DNA of 34,406 nucleotides. It comes from Mollicutes bacterium. GTDB lineage: Bacteria > Bacillota_I > Bacilli_A > Izemoplasmatales > Izemoplasmataceae. The notes beneath the pieces were generated by a model. The model was not told the origin of the DNA. It searched no databases and saw only the letters and a program-made list of their open reading frames with translations. This document shows positions 18,329-27,613 of the stretch, in pieces. The stretch lies in contig PWME01000116.1 in the NCBI GenBank assembly GCA_003559235.1, positions 1-34,406 of the forward strand, given 5' to 3'. Position 1 is the stretch's first letter; every line of letters begins with the position of its first letter. Made by a program: the position numbers and the translations under genes.

Positions 18329-20352
18329 AAAAGGTTTTATTTATTGTATTGTGTCTGTTCATGCTTCTCATCGGCACAACAACTATTGAAGCAGAGACGG
18401 GTGTTCGTTATCACACATATACCATGAGTAACAACCGGTTAGTCAGAACGCAAACTGCATATATTCCAGTGGCGTCTAGTGATCAGATTTATGACGTTGA
18501 TTTAGGTGAGCCTAATGACATACACGTTGATAGAAATAATACCGTCTATATTGTTTCTACTATGCCAGGAGGTTTTGGACGTTTAATTGTGTTTGATTTA
18601 GAAACCGAAGAAGCTTCAGTTTATGGTGAAGAATTTTTGGTTAATCCAACCGGTGTTTATGTTAGTCCAAATCAAGAAATTTATATTGCCGATCGTGGCG
18701 GGCGCAAGGCTTATCGACTCGATCAAGATGGCACTATACTACAGTCTTTTGAACGCCCTGTTTCACCTATTTTTGGCGATGGAGAGTTCCAACCTCGAAA
18801 GATAGTGGCTGATTCAAGAGGCAATGCGTATATTCTTAACCGTGGAACACGAGGCCTTGCGCAATTTAGTCGCAATGGGGATTTTCTTGGATATTATGGG
18901 ACGAATACAATCGCCCCAACGTTAAGAACGATATTGCAATATACGTTTTTTACACAAGAACAACTGTCTAGATTATTTAGTTTATCACCACCAGAAATCG
19001 CGAATATGGCTGTTGATCAACGGGGCCTAATCCATACGGTTAGTCTCGGTGTTGAAAACTACGGCGTGAAACGCTTAAATATTAGTGGTGACAATTTGCT
19101 GCCGGCCATGTTTAACGCACCAAATCTTGTAGATGTTTTTGTGGGACCTATTGGAAATATATACACCATTACAACCGACGGAATAATTTATGAATATGAC
19201 CGGGAAGGCAATTTATTGTTTATGTTTGGTGGTCAAGATGTCAGTAATCAAGTGCAAGGGCTTTTCAATGTACCTTCTGCGATTGCTGTTGATAGTGATT
19301 ACAATATATTTGTGCTAGATCGCGCGGCGGGAGAACTACAAGTTTTCATGCCAACACGGTTTGCGAACATGGTTCATCAAGCCCTTGAAACGTATCAAGA
19401 CGGTGATTATATTGCGAGTCAAGAACCATGGTCTGAAGTGCTGAAAATGAATGACTTCTTTGATTTAGCTCATCGCGGTATGGGGAATGCACATTTTAGT
19501 TTAGGAAACTTTGATGACGCATTAGAAGCGTATCGCATTGCTTATGATCGTGAGGGCTATAGTGAGGCGTTTTGGGAAGTTCGTAATGCGTGGTTATTGC
19601 AGCATGCGCCAAGTATGTTAACCGTGTTTTTTGTCGTAATTGTTTTGTATATTATTAATTTGAAAGCTAAGTTTTCACGAATTGTTACAACGCCACTAAA
19701 GCAACGTTTTGCCACATTACGAAAAAAAGTCCGCACATTAGATGAAGTTTTGTACGTATTCACCTATTTGCGTAATCCAGCGGATGCCAGTTATTTTATT
19801 AAACGTCGCAACCGTGTCAGTATGTTTTCGGCAACGCTTTTATTGGGTATATTTTTCTTGTTTTATGTGTTTTATATATATCAGCTCAGCTTTCTTTTTA
19901 ACATGAGAATTATTCAAAACATCAATTTAACGGAAGAGTTAATAAAAATCTTTTTGCCGTTTGGTTTATGGGTACTTGCGAACACATTAATTGGATCGAT
20001 TCGTGAAGGGGAAGGCCGGTTTAAAGATGTTTATATTACGACGATTTTTAGTCTTGCGCCATTTTTCCTCATCTTACCTATACTAACCATTATGTCGCAG
20101 GTGTTGACGTATAATGAAGCGTTTTTAATGGAGTTTGTCATGTTTATCGCCATCGGGGTTACGGTTATTTATTTCTTCTTCATGGTAAAAGAAACACATT
20201 ACTATACAGTTAAGGAGACTTTCCAATCGATTGCCATTTCAGCATTCACAATGGCTATGCTCATTTTAGGAACGTTTATCATTTATATTCTTTTGAACGA
20301 ATTGTTTGCATTGATACGTGATATTGTCATGGAGGTGTTTTATCGTGTCTGA
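18325..20352 (+). CDS. exported NHL beta-propeller / TPR protein with C-terminal Yip1-like membrane domain
   Basis: 675 aa. Signal peptide (about 1-23, ending IEA). Then about six NHL-type repeats (55-352) with recurring V-D/S-x-x-G-N/x-I-Y-I and D-R-x-G patterns (for example [15 protein letters not shown]), forming a predicted beta-propeller outside the membrane. Next comes a TPR-like helical pair (about 353-425; [10 protein letters not shown] and [12 protein letters not shown]), a transmembrane helix (about 431-448), a cytoplasmic basic linker, and five more helices (about 498-665) resembling the Yip1-like membrane family. No enzyme motif is visible. It is translationally coupled to both neighbours (4-bp overlap with permease 2, 8-bp overlap with the DUF5696-like gene), so it probably works with the importer as scaffold, sensor or assembly factor. 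Domain recognition is good; function is unknown. Confidence 0.72.
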   Translation: MKKVLFIVLCLFMLLIGTTTIEAETGVRYHTYTMSNNRLVRTQTAYIPVASSDQIYDVDLGEPNDIHVDRNNTVYIVSTMPGGFGRLIVFDLETEEASVYGEEFLVNPTGVYVSPNQEIYIADRGGRKAYRLDQDGTILQSFERPVSPIFGDGEFQPRKIVADSRGNAYILNRGTRGLAQFSRNGDFLGYYGTNTIAPTLRTILQYTFFTQEQLSRLFSLSPPEIANMAVDQRGLIHTVSLGVENYGVKRLNISGDNLLPAMFNAPNLVDVFVGPIGNIYTITTDGIIYEYDREGNLLFMFGGQDVSNQVQGLFNVPSAIAVDSDYNIFVLDRAAGELQVFMPTRFANMVHQALETYQDGDYIASQEPWSEVLKMNDFFDLAHRGMGNAHFSLGNFDDALEAYRIAYDREGYSEAFWEVRNAWLLQHAPSMLTVFFVVIVLYIINLKAKFSRIVTTPLKQRFATLRKKVRTLDEVLYVFTYLRNPADASYFIKRRNRVSMFSATLLLGIFFLFYVFYIYQLSFLFNMRIIQNINLTEELIKIFLPFGLWVLANTLIGSIREGEGRFKDVYITTIFSLAPFFLILPILTIMSQVLTYNEAFLMEFVMFIAIGVTVIYFFFMVKETHYYTVKETFQSIAISAFTMAMLILGTFIIYILLNELFALIRDIVMEVFYRV

Positions 20353-22708
20353 TGTTATTAAAAAGGCCTTTATTGCTTTTTTGTTCCTCATTGCAGGGGT
20401 AGTGTTTGTGAACGCTGTCCATGATGATGTACCCGTTGATAATGATGTACCTAGTGGATTTTATAATTATATTGAAAATCATAAATTAAATTCATCGCGG
20501 TTTTCACGTCCTGAAGACATGCAAGCAATTGACCCTGATACTATTATCCCTATAACCGACGATGATCAATATTTGATGAGTAATAATCGCTTTGAGTTAT
20601 ACATGAATCAAGCGACATTAAACTTTAAAGTGCTCAATAAAACAACAGGTTATGTATGGTCAACGGCAATGGATGCGCCTGATGCTGGTACTTATAACAG
20701 CCTTTTGGCCAGTGGTATTGGCATCGAGTATATCAATAAAGAGCAAAACATGTCAGTAAGAGAAAATGTTGGGCTAATTGAAACACAGTTTTCAACCATA
20801 GTGTATCCACGTGAAGACGGTGTATCCATTCAGATAGATATAGCGGATTATTGTGCGACGCGAAGGTGTCGAGATAATTATGATGCTTATTTGGATGGGG
20901 ATTATACTCTAGAGCAAATGATTCAATTCGGGTTGGTTGAACTTGGTGTTGCTTTCACACTAAATATTACGTTTAATGAAACAGGGATAACTGCAGAAAT
21001 ACCGTTTCATTCTATTATAGAAATAGAAACAGACTGGACGACGTTATCGAGTATTATTATTTTTCCAGCACTAGGGGCGACCTTTATGGAAGATGTTCCA
21101 GGGTATATGATTATTCCTGATGGTATTGGGACACTTATTCGCTATGAAGATAATGAAAGACGGTTTAGAACCCCGTATGAAGCACCTATATACGGGTCTA
21201 ATGTTGGGTTGGCTGCGAGACGCCGTTCAATGGCAAATTATCCTATTACCATGCCTATCTTTGGTGCGGTGCACGGGGTTCGTCAAAACGCTTTTGTAGG
21301 TATCATTGAATCCGGAGATTTTAATGCACGTTTAATCGCCTATCCAAACGGAGCCAATAATCTTGACTATAATCTAATCTTTCCAAAATTCGACTATAAA
21401 CAGCGTTATCGTCAAAGTTTTACCCGCGATGGTGCGGATGGGGCGAGAAGAGTTGTCGATACAAGTTATGCTGATGTTGTGGTCCATTACCATTTCCTTG
21501 ACAATGATGCGGCACATTATACAGGTGTAGCAGAAGTATATCGCAATTATTTAATTGATATAGGAAGCTTAGATCGCATCAACCACACTCAATCACAAAT
21601 ACCGTTGCACATTAGTTTGTTGATGGCGGATTCTACGAATCGTTTTATTGGTCAATCGCTTATTGAAATGACATCTGTTGCGGCCGCGAAACGAATTTAC
21701 AATGATTTATATGACGCTGGACTAACACATCAATTAGTGACCTTAAAAGGGTGGAATCAAAATGGCTATAGTGGGCATTTACCTACACCTGTTAATTTTG
21801 AAAGACGCCTTGGTAGAGAGCGAGATTTTATAGATTTGATTGCGCATGTCAATCAAAGCAATCGTGTTTATTTGGTAAACAATTATATCCAAGCGACGAA
21901 TGCGACATCGCGTGTATCATATCGCAATGATGTCGCTTTAGGGGTTGACCGGTTTAAAATAATGCACACACGTGATAACGCTGTATATCCTGAACGCTAC
22001 ACGTTATATCCTGATTCAGCCACCGCGTTTGCTTTGGAGGATATGACTGATTATCAAGCGCTTGATGTTCATGTGTTACATGAAGGGGTTGGTTCAATGC
22101 TCTTCAGTTACTATAAGCGTAATGTATTTACACGTGAAGATACATATGAAGCGCTTCAACCGCTCTTTGAAGCCTATACAAATCAAGCGGGTTATGTTTA
22201 CCCAAATGCATATATTTATCCGTATACTGATACAGTGTTTAATATGCCACTCTTTAATTCACAATTGAATTATTTTGACGACTTGATTCCATTATTGCCA
22301 CTTGTCTTAAGTGGCCATATGGAAATGTATAGTCGATATTTAAATTTCAATAGCTTAGGGCGTGAGCAGTTGCTCGCCATGATTGATTTTGGCATATATC
22401 CTTCCTATTTAGTTTCAGACGCTCGTGCGAGTGATTTGCGCGGATCTGATATAGAGCAATTTTATACAACCGGCTATGCAAATTGGCGTGAAAGTATTAT
22501 TAATGAATATGACTTTATTAATGGTGCGTTGATGCATGTAATGCATGCTGTTATTGTTGATCGCGTCGTATTAGATACCGGGGTTGTATTGGTTTCTTAT
22601 GACAATGGGGTTCGTATTACAATTAATTATACAGCTTCAGAGTATGAGAAAGCTTCCGGCGTTGTCGTGCCACCACTAGATATCCATATTGGAGGTGACA
22701 GCCCATGA
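20345..22708 (+). CDS. DUF5696-like exported glycan-associated protein
   Basis: 787 aa from the GTG at 20345, chosen because GGAGGT (20331-20336) lies 8 nt upstream; an ATG at 20318 would place the Shine-Dalgarno inside the gene. The N-terminus is a hydrophobic export signal or anchor (about 5-22), so the bulk is extracellular. The N-terminal half (about 60-330) looks like the mutarotase-like beta-sandwich of large glycosidases. The middle (about 410-560) has alternating beta/alpha segments with SLLMADS, LKGWNQNGYSGH and VYLVNNYIQ, as in a TIM barrel. This matches my memory of DUF5696, a family seen beside sugar ABC permeases in Paenibacillus-like bacteria, but no characterised function is known to me. 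It could be a divergent glycosidase or a glucan-binding shuttle. A 4-bp ATGA overlap couples it to permease pair 2. Confidence 0.62.
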   Translation: MSDVIKKAFIAFLFLIAGVVFVNAVHDDVPVDNDVPSGFYNYIENHKLNSSRFSRPEDMQAIDPDTIIPITDDDQYLMSNNRFELYMNQATLNFKVLNKTTGYVWSTAMDAPDAGTYNSLLASGIGIEYINKEQNMSVRENVGLIETQFSTIVYPREDGVSIQIDIADYCATRRCRDNYDAYLDGDYTLEQMIQFGLVELGVAFTLNITFNETGITAEIPFHSIIEIETDWTTLSSIIIFPALGATFMEDVPGYMIIPDGIGTLIRYEDNERRFRTPYEAPIYGSNVGLAARRRSMANYPITMPIFGAVHGVRQNAFVGIIESGDFNARLIAYPNGANNLDYNLIFPKFDYKQRYRQSFTRDGADGARRVVDTSYADVVVHYHFLDNDAAHYTGVAEVYRNYLIDIGSLDRINHTQSQIPLHISLLMADSTNRFIGQSLIEMTSVAAAKRIYNDLYDAGLTHQLVTLKGWNQNGYSGHLPTPVNFERRLGRERDFIDLIAHVNQSNRVYLVNNYIQATNATSRVSYRNDVALGVDRFKIMHTRDNAVYPERYTLYPDSATAFALEDMTDYQALDVHVLHEGVGSMLFSYYKRNVFTREDTYEALQPLFEAYTNQAGYVYPNAYIYPYTDTVFNMPLFNSQLNYFDDLIPLLPLVLSGHMEMYSRYLNFNSLGREQLLAMIDFGIYPSYLVSDARASDLRGSDIEQFYTTGYANWRESIINEYDFINGALMHVMHAVIVDRVVLDTGVVLVSYDNGVRITINYTASEYEKASGVVVPPLDIHIGGDSP

Positions 22709-23574
22709 CAAATAGAAACCGTGAGCGTTTAGCAGGGTTAGGGTTTATTTTCATATGGATTGTTGGGTATTTAATTTTTACGCTTTATCCAATATTTTAT
22801 AGTTTGTATCTCAGTTTGTTTAAAGTTCAAATGGACGGTGCTGATCTACTACTTACCTATGAAGGAATCAATAATTACCGCGCAACGTTTTTAAGTGATC
22901 CGTACTTTGTTGAGATACTTATTCAATATGTTTTAGAAACAATTATTAATGTGCCAGTAACCATTGTGTTTGCACTTATTATAGCGATTTTGATTAATCA
23001 AAACATACGGGGTAAAGGGTTGTGGCGGACTATCTTCTTTTTGCCAGTTATTATTACGAGTGGACCTGTGATTGCAGAGTTAATGAATCAAGGCATTACG
23101 ACGTTACCATCTATTCAACAGTATGATGTCATTGGGCTGATTTTAGATAATGTTGGGGCAGTTATTGCAAACCCAGTGCAAGCGTTGTTTGATCAAATAT
23201 TACTGGTATTGTGGTTTGCGGGAATCCAAATTCTTATTTTACTAGCAGGATTACAAAAAATTGATCGCTCAACTTATGAAGCCGCCATGATTGATGGCGC
23301 AGGACCTTGGATTGCGTTTTGGAAGATAACTTTACCATCAATTTTATCGCTTATTACTGTGTGTATCATTTATACTGTTGTATCTATGAGTGTATTTACC
23401 ACCAATGAAGTAATTATTTATATTCGTAATGTTATGATGGGTGAAAGCACACCTGCAATTACGACAGGTTATGGTTATAGTGCAGCTTTATCGTGGGTCT
23501 ATTTTATTACCATGAGCGTTATTATTGTCCTCTTCGTGGTTATGGTTAATATACGTAAGGGGGTCAAGTCATGA
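22705..23574 (+). CDS. carbohydrate ABC transporter permease (MalF-type), pair 2
   Basis: 289-aa polytopic permease with about six helices. The EAA loop reads YEAAMIDGAGPWIAFWKITLP (near residue 190 onward). Sequence and helix lengths differ clearly from the 16541 permease, so this is a separate pair and not a recent duplicate. The start ATG overlaps the preceding stop by 4 bp (22705-22708), with GGAGGTG just upstream, and the stop overlaps the next gene by 4 bp. It should form a heterodimer with the 23571 product. Confidence 0.9.
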   Translation: MTNRNRERLAGLGFIFIWIVGYLIFTLYPIFYSLYLSLFKVQMDGADLLLTYEGINNYRATFLSDPYFVEILIQYVLETIINVPVTIVFALIIAILINQNIRGKGLWRTIFFLPVIITSGPVIAELMNQGITTLPSIQQYDVIGLILDNVGAVIANPVQALFDQILLVLWFAGIQILILLAGLQKIDRSTYEAAMIDGAGPWIAFWKITLPSILSLITVCIIYTVVSMSVFTTNEVIIYIRNVMMGESTPAITTGYGYSAALSWVYFITMSVIIVLFVVMVNIRKGVKS

Positions 23575-24563
23575 AAAAAATGACACTTAAAGCAAAACAA
23601 AGTATTGATGCCCTAAAGCGTTTTATTGAAGAAAAGCGTTATGCTAAGCTTTATAATCGTGTACAACGCGTTTTGATTGGTATGCGCTTTACCGATGGTT
23701 TGCTTTACAAGATTATTATTTATGCTTTGTTAATTAGCTTGGCGTACATATATTTATATCCGATGCTTTATATGATTACCAATAGTTTTATGACGATGTC
23801 AGACATTATAAGTGTGAATGTGCGCTGGGTACCTTCATCGTTAAATTGGGAAAACTATCGTTTGGTATGGACTGCGTTGAATTACCCAAGAGCTTTACTA
23901 GATGCATTCATTCTTGCGGCAGCACCAGCCTTAAGTGCAACCGTGTCAAGCGCCATTATTGGCTATGGGTTTGCCCGTTTTCGCTTACCGTTTAAAAAAG
24001 TTTTAATGGGGTTAATGATTATGTCGTTTATTATCCCTCCGCAAATTACGATGTTGCCGATGTTCAGGATGTATGCTAATTATGAATTGTTGGGTTCAAT
24101 ACGTGCGTTTGTGTACCCGGCGATTTTAGGACAAGGACTGAATGGAGCAATTTATATCTTAATCTTTTATTCTTTTTTCCGCATGTTGCCAAAAAGTTTA
24201 GAAGAATCTGCAGAACTAGACGGCGCGGGACGCATAAAAGTCTTTACAAGCATTGCGTTACCGCTTGCGATGCCCGCGGTTATTATTGTGTTTTTGTTTA
24301 GTTTTGTTTGGTATTATAATGAAACGTATTTAGCCGGATTATTTTTAAGTGGTAGTGATATGCTTACGCTACCGTTGCGTTTAGAACAATACATTAATAA
24401 CTTTACGAGTTTATACCCAGAAGGCAGTCGCGCGCGTGAACTGATGCAAGCGGTTAAATTAGCGGGGAATGTGTTAACGCTATTGCCTTTGTTGATTATT
24501 TATTTCTTCACCCAAAGACATTTCGTCGAAAGTATCGACAGAACTGGAATTACAGGAGAGTGA
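23571..24563 (+). CDS. carbohydrate ABC transporter permease (MalG-type), pair 2
   Basis: 330-aa permease with an extra basic, helical N-terminal extension of about 50 residues before the first membrane helix (KIIIYALLISLAYIYLYPML). The EAA loop is EESAELDGAGRIKVFTSIALP (around residue 211), followed by the usual MalG-type C-terminus. The N-terminal extension is absent from the pair 1 MalG homologue and could contact another component. ATGA overlap (23571-23574) with its partner; AAGGGGGTC acts as Shine-Dalgarno. The GH16 lipoprotein gene follows after 4 nt. Confidence 0.9.
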   Translation: MKKMTLKAKQSIDALKRFIEEKRYAKLYNRVQRVLIGMRFTDGLLYKIIIYALLISLAYIYLYPMLYMITNSFMTMSDIISVNVRWVPSSLNWENYRLVWTALNYPRALLDAFILAAAPALSATVSSAIIGYGFARFRLPFKKVLMGLMIMSFIIPPQITMLPMFRMYANYELLGSIRAFVYPAILGQGLNGAIYILIFYSFFRMLPKSLEESAELDGAGRIKVFTSIALPLAMPAVIIVFLFSFVWYYNETYLAGLFLSGSDMLTLPLRLEQYINNFTSLYPEGSRARELMQAVKLAGNVLTLLPLLIIYFFTQRHFVESIDRTGITGE

Positions 24564-24567
24564 AACA

Positions 24568-25734
24568 ATGAAAAAGTTACTGTATGGTTTTTTAATAATA
24601 ACAATCATTGCCATTATTGTTGGTTGTGATCAAGGCAATGGAACCTTTGAATATGACAATCGAAGTTTAGTGCCTGAATCGTGTGAATATTTAGATAATA
24701 TTGGACAGCATTGGCAACCAGTATGGTGTGATGAATTTGATACCGATGGCTTACCCGATTCTAGTCGGTGGCTCTATGACGCTGGTGGTGGCGGATGGGG
24801 GAATCAAGAACTTCAATACTATACCCGTGAAAACCTTAATAATGCTTTTATTGAAGATGGTATTTTGCATATTCGTGCGATTAAAGAGCAACATGGAAAC
24901 TATAATTATACCTCAGCACGCTTGGTTACCAAATATCAAGGTGACTGGGAATATGGTCGGATTCAAGTCAAAGCAAAAATGCCATCAGGCAGAGGAACTT
25001 GGCCAGCAATATGGATGTTGCCAACGGATTGGCGGTATGGGGGATGGCCTCATAGTGGTGAAATAGACATTATGGAGTATGTAGGCTATGATCCTGGTGT
25101 TGTGCATGGAACCATCCACACCGGTGCTTACAACCATATGCTAAATACACAAATAGGGTATACACGTAATGTACCAACAGCAGAAACTGAGTTCCATCTT
25201 TATGAAATGATTTGGGAACCTGCCTCGATTCGCTTATACATTGATGGCGTTCAGTTTGCGGAATTTGGGTATAACCCTGAGGTAAATAAACACATTGAAA
25301 ATAGTGAAGCATGGCCGTTTGATCAACGCTTCCATCTTATTTTAAACCTTGCTATAGGCGGAACTTGGGGAGGACAACGTGGGGTAGATGATTCAATATT
25401 CCCAACAGAAATGCAAGTGAAATATGTGCGGGTTTATCAGCGTGATTATGCTGGTATGACTAGACGTGCACCAGAAGCGGTTACCAACGTCCGTGTTCAC
25501 TGGACTGAAGCAACGCGCGCTCGCATTGCATGGAACCATGCCACACATAATGTGCAAGTGTCACATTATGCCATATATGTCGATGGTGAGCCGGCAGGGA
25601 CCACCACGGTTAATGCTTTTAATCTATCAGAATTGGTTCCAAACACGACACCACGGATTGATATTTATGCGGTGGATTTCGCTGGAAATCGCTCTGTAGC
25701 TGAAACAATCCATCTCCAAACTGAAGCCGATTGA
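24568..25734 (+). CDS. GH16 endo-beta-1,3-glucanase (laminarinase) lipoprotein with FN3-like domain
   Basis: 388-aa surface lipoprotein: hydrophobic signal and lipobox IVGC (Cys20). The GH16 catalytic domain (about 45-290) has the laminarinase-type active-site strand GEIDIMEYVG, with nucleophile Glu165, Asp167 and acid/base Glu170, preceded by GRGTWPAIWMLP and followed by the HGTIHTGAYNH substrate-groove segment. The C-terminal 90 residues (about 297-386; EAVTNVRVHWTEATRARIAW) look like a fibronectin type III domain. It would cut beta-1,3-glucan (laminarin) at the cell surface into oligosaccharides for the importer. Last gene of the long operon, 4 nt after permease 4. Beta-1,3/1,4 (lichenase-like) activity is possible for GH16, but EIDxxE with the extra residue favours laminarinase. 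Confidence 0.9.
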   Translation: MKKLLYGFLIITIIAIIVGCDQGNGTFEYDNRSLVPESCEYLDNIGQHWQPVWCDEFDTDGLPDSSRWLYDAGGGGWGNQELQYYTRENLNNAFIEDGILHIRAIKEQHGNYNYTSARLVTKYQGDWEYGRIQVKAKMPSGRGTWPAIWMLPTDWRYGGWPHSGEIDIMEYVGYDPGVVHGTIHTGAYNHMLNTQIGYTRNVPTAETEFHLYEMIWEPASIRLYIDGVQFAEFGYNPEVNKHIENSEAWPFDQRFHLILNLAIGGTWGGQRGVDDSIFPTEMQVKYVRVYQRDYAGMTRRAPEAVTNVRVHWTEATRARIAWNHATHNVQVSHYAIYVDGEPAGTTTVNAFNLSELVPNTTPRIDIYAVDFAGNRSVAETIHLQTEAD

Positions 25735-25750
25735 AATAGCCTGTCATGAT

Positions 25751-25833
25751 GAAACGTTTTGTGATAAGATGTTATTATGTGTTTATAAAACATCATAAAA
25801 AATGTTGTAAAGAAAATATATGAAGGTGATACC
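25751..25833 (+). promoter_or_regulatory. possible promoter and half-conserved operator before the LacI-type gene
   Basis: GAAACGTTTT (25751-25760) matches the right half of the O3 operator (9 of 10 bases). A loose promoter can be drawn with TTGTGA (25759-25764) and TTTATA (25782-25787) at 17 bp. GAAGGTGA lies 6 nt before the ATG at 25834. Autoregulation is plausible but unproven. Confidence 0.35.
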
Positions 25834-26850
25834 ATGGTCACAATTAAAGACATATCACGGTTGTCTGGGTTTAGCATAACAACTGTATCCAAAGCACTTA
25901 ATAATTACCCTGACATATCACAATCAACCCGAAATGCAATTTTAGGTATTTGTGAGGAAGTTGGTTATGTGCCCAACAGCAGTGCACAGTCGTTGAAAAC
26001 ACAACGGTCTTTTACCATTGGGGTTATTTTTGAAGAGGAAACCAACCAAGGGCTCAAACATCCGCTTTTTTCTAAAATTCTCGAACAATTTAAAAGTGAA
26101 GTGGAAAAAGAAGGCTACGATATTATGTTTTTAGCGAAAAACATGGGCAAACAAAATGGCTCATACTTACAACATTCGATGCGAAAACAAGTTGAAGCAA
26201 TTTTTGTATTATGCGCAGATTTTAATGCCAAACGTATTGTAGAATTGACCGATTCAAACATTCCTTTGGTTGTTATTGATTTCTCTGTTAATCAAGCCTT
26301 AAATATTGCATCGAACAATGATAAAGGTGTTGAAGAAGCGGTTACCCACCTCATTGATTTAGGGCATCGAGACATTGGTCATATCTTTGGGGATCGGAAT
26401 ACTTTTATCGGAGGAAAACGAAAACGTCGTTTTGAAGAAACCCTTAAAAAACACCAGCTGATTGTTCGGGATGAATGGCTTGTGGCAGGACCAAACTTTT
26501 CTAAAGAGGATGGGTTTAATGCTATGCAACAGCTATTAAAGCAAGATGCGCAACCTACAGCGATTTTTTGTGCGTCTGACATGCTCGCTATAGGGGCTAT
26601 ACAAGCCATTAAAGCAGCGGGGAAACGGGTTCCTGAGGACTATTCTATTGTAGGGTTCGATGGTATCGAAATTGGTCAACTCATAACGCCTAGGTTAACT
26701 ACAATCCGTCAAAATACGATTGAGATGGGAAGTATTGCAGCACGCAAGATGATGGAACTAATAGAAAACAAGTCACAAAAGCAATCGTTTGAAGCCATTA
26801 GTGTGGATACCGAACTCATTATTGGCGAATCCTCAAAACCAATCAACTAA
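25834..26850 (+). CDS. LacI-family transcriptional regulator
   Basis: 338-aa DNA-binding repressor of the LacI/GalR family. The N-terminal helix-turn-helix and hinge (about 2-58; TIKDISRLSGFSITTVSKAL) is followed by a periplasmic-binding-protein-like sensor domain (about 61-330) with GVIFEEE, VIDFS, and the PTAIFCASDMLAIG and DYSIVGFDGIE motifs. It would sense a sugar released from beta-glucan and control the operators at 4741, 5120 and 28049. It stands between the operon and the intracellular GH16 gene; the 12-nt gap to the latter suggests co-transcription. Confidence 0.92.
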   Translation: MVTIKDISRLSGFSITTVSKALNNYPDISQSTRNAILGICEEVGYVPNSSAQSLKTQRSFTIGVIFEEETNQGLKHPLFSKILEQFKSEVEKEGYDIMFLAKNMGKQNGSYLQHSMRKQVEAIFVLCADFNAKRIVELTDSNIPLVVIDFSVNQALNIASNNDKGVEEAVTHLIDLGHRDIGHIFGDRNTFIGGKRKRRFEETLKKHQLIVRDEWLVAGPNFSKEDGFNAMQQLLKQDAQPTAIFCASDMLAIGAIQAIKAAGKRVPEDYSIVGFDGIEIGQLITPRLTTIRQNTIEMGSIAARKMMELIENKSQKQSFEAISVDTELIIGESSKPIN

Positions 26851-26862
26851 GGGGTTATTCAG

Positions 26863-27567
26863 ATGAAATGTATTAAAGCGTACGACTTTACAACAATGCA
26901 ATCTTTAGACCGCAATGACTGGAACATAGAAACCGGAGATAAGTGGCATAATCAAGAACTTCAACGGTATACGAATCAATCCAAAAATCGCTTTTTAACG
27001 AATGAAGGGTTAGTGATTCGAGCAACCTATCAAAATGGTGTTTATGATAGTGCTCGGATAAATACAAGAGGAAAATTCGCTTTTCAATATGGACGCGTCG
27101 ATGTGAAGGCTAAAGTTCCGAAAGGTCGCGGGACGTGGGCTGCAGTTTGGATGATGAGCGATGATCGACGCTACGGTTTTTGGCCTAAAAGCGGTGAGAT
27201 AGATATATTTGAACATATTGGCAATGCGCGTGATGCTGTATATATGTGTTTACATACGGAGCGCTATAATCATACCCAAAACAAAGAATACTTCAAGAAG
27301 CATTATTATGAAGGATTATCAGACGATTTTCATACATTTTCTCTTTATTGGGATGCTAAATCGATTGAATATTTCATTGATGATGAATCGATTGTACGCT
27401 ATGAAAAAGGCATGGATGGCAAAGACACTTCAGAAAAAGGGTGGCCTTTTGATCATCCTTTTCACCTTATCATTAACCTCGCTATTGGTGGAACGTTAGG
27501 TGGCAGTGTGGATGAAAGCTGTTTTCCGCAAGATTTTGTTATTCAATCAATTAAGGTATATCAATGA
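26863..27567 (+). CDS. intracellular GH16 beta-1,3-glucanase
   Basis: 234-aa GH16 domain alone, without signal peptide or accessory domain, so cytoplasmic. The active-site strand GEIDIFEHIG gives Glu112, Asp114 and Glu117; GRGTWAAVWMM precedes it and HLIINLAIGGTLGG is near the end, as in laminarinases. It is clearly related to but divergent from the secreted GH16 at 24568. Its likely job is to shorten imported beta-1,3-gluco-oligosaccharides for the phosphorylases. The ATG at 26863 has AGGGG about 9 nt upstream and follows the LacI-type gene after 12 nt. Confidence 0.88.
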   Translation: MKCIKAYDFTTMQSLDRNDWNIETGDKWHNQELQRYTNQSKNRFLTNEGLVIRATYQNGVYDSARINTRGKFAFQYGRVDVKAKVPKGRGTWAAVWMMSDDRRYGFWPKSGEIDIFEHIGNARDAVYMCLHTERYNHTQNKEYFKKHYYEGLSDDFHTFSLYWDAKSIEYFIDDESIVRYEKGMDGKDTSEKGWPFDHPFHLIINLAIGGTLGGSVDESCFPQDFVIQSIKVYQ

Positions 27568-27594
27568 CTCACTATAAGCAATCATTTTATTATC

Positions 27595-27613
27595 ACCATA
27601 CGATGGTTGTTTT
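27595..27613 (+). terminator. weak terminator-like hairpin
   Basis: ACCAT / ATGGT with loop ACG followed by TGTTTT, 28 nt after the stop of the GH16 gene. The stem is only 5 bp, so termination is uncertain. Confidence 0.3.

Noticed and set aside
16541-24563. Recent duplication of one permease pair
   Set aside because: The two MalF-type and two MalG-type proteins differ in length, N-terminus and most residues outside the EAA loop, so they are old, separate pairs.
24701-25066. 121-codon frame inside the GH16 lipoprotein gene
   Set aside because: Lies in another frame fully within a well-supported GH16 domain; no ribosome-binding site.
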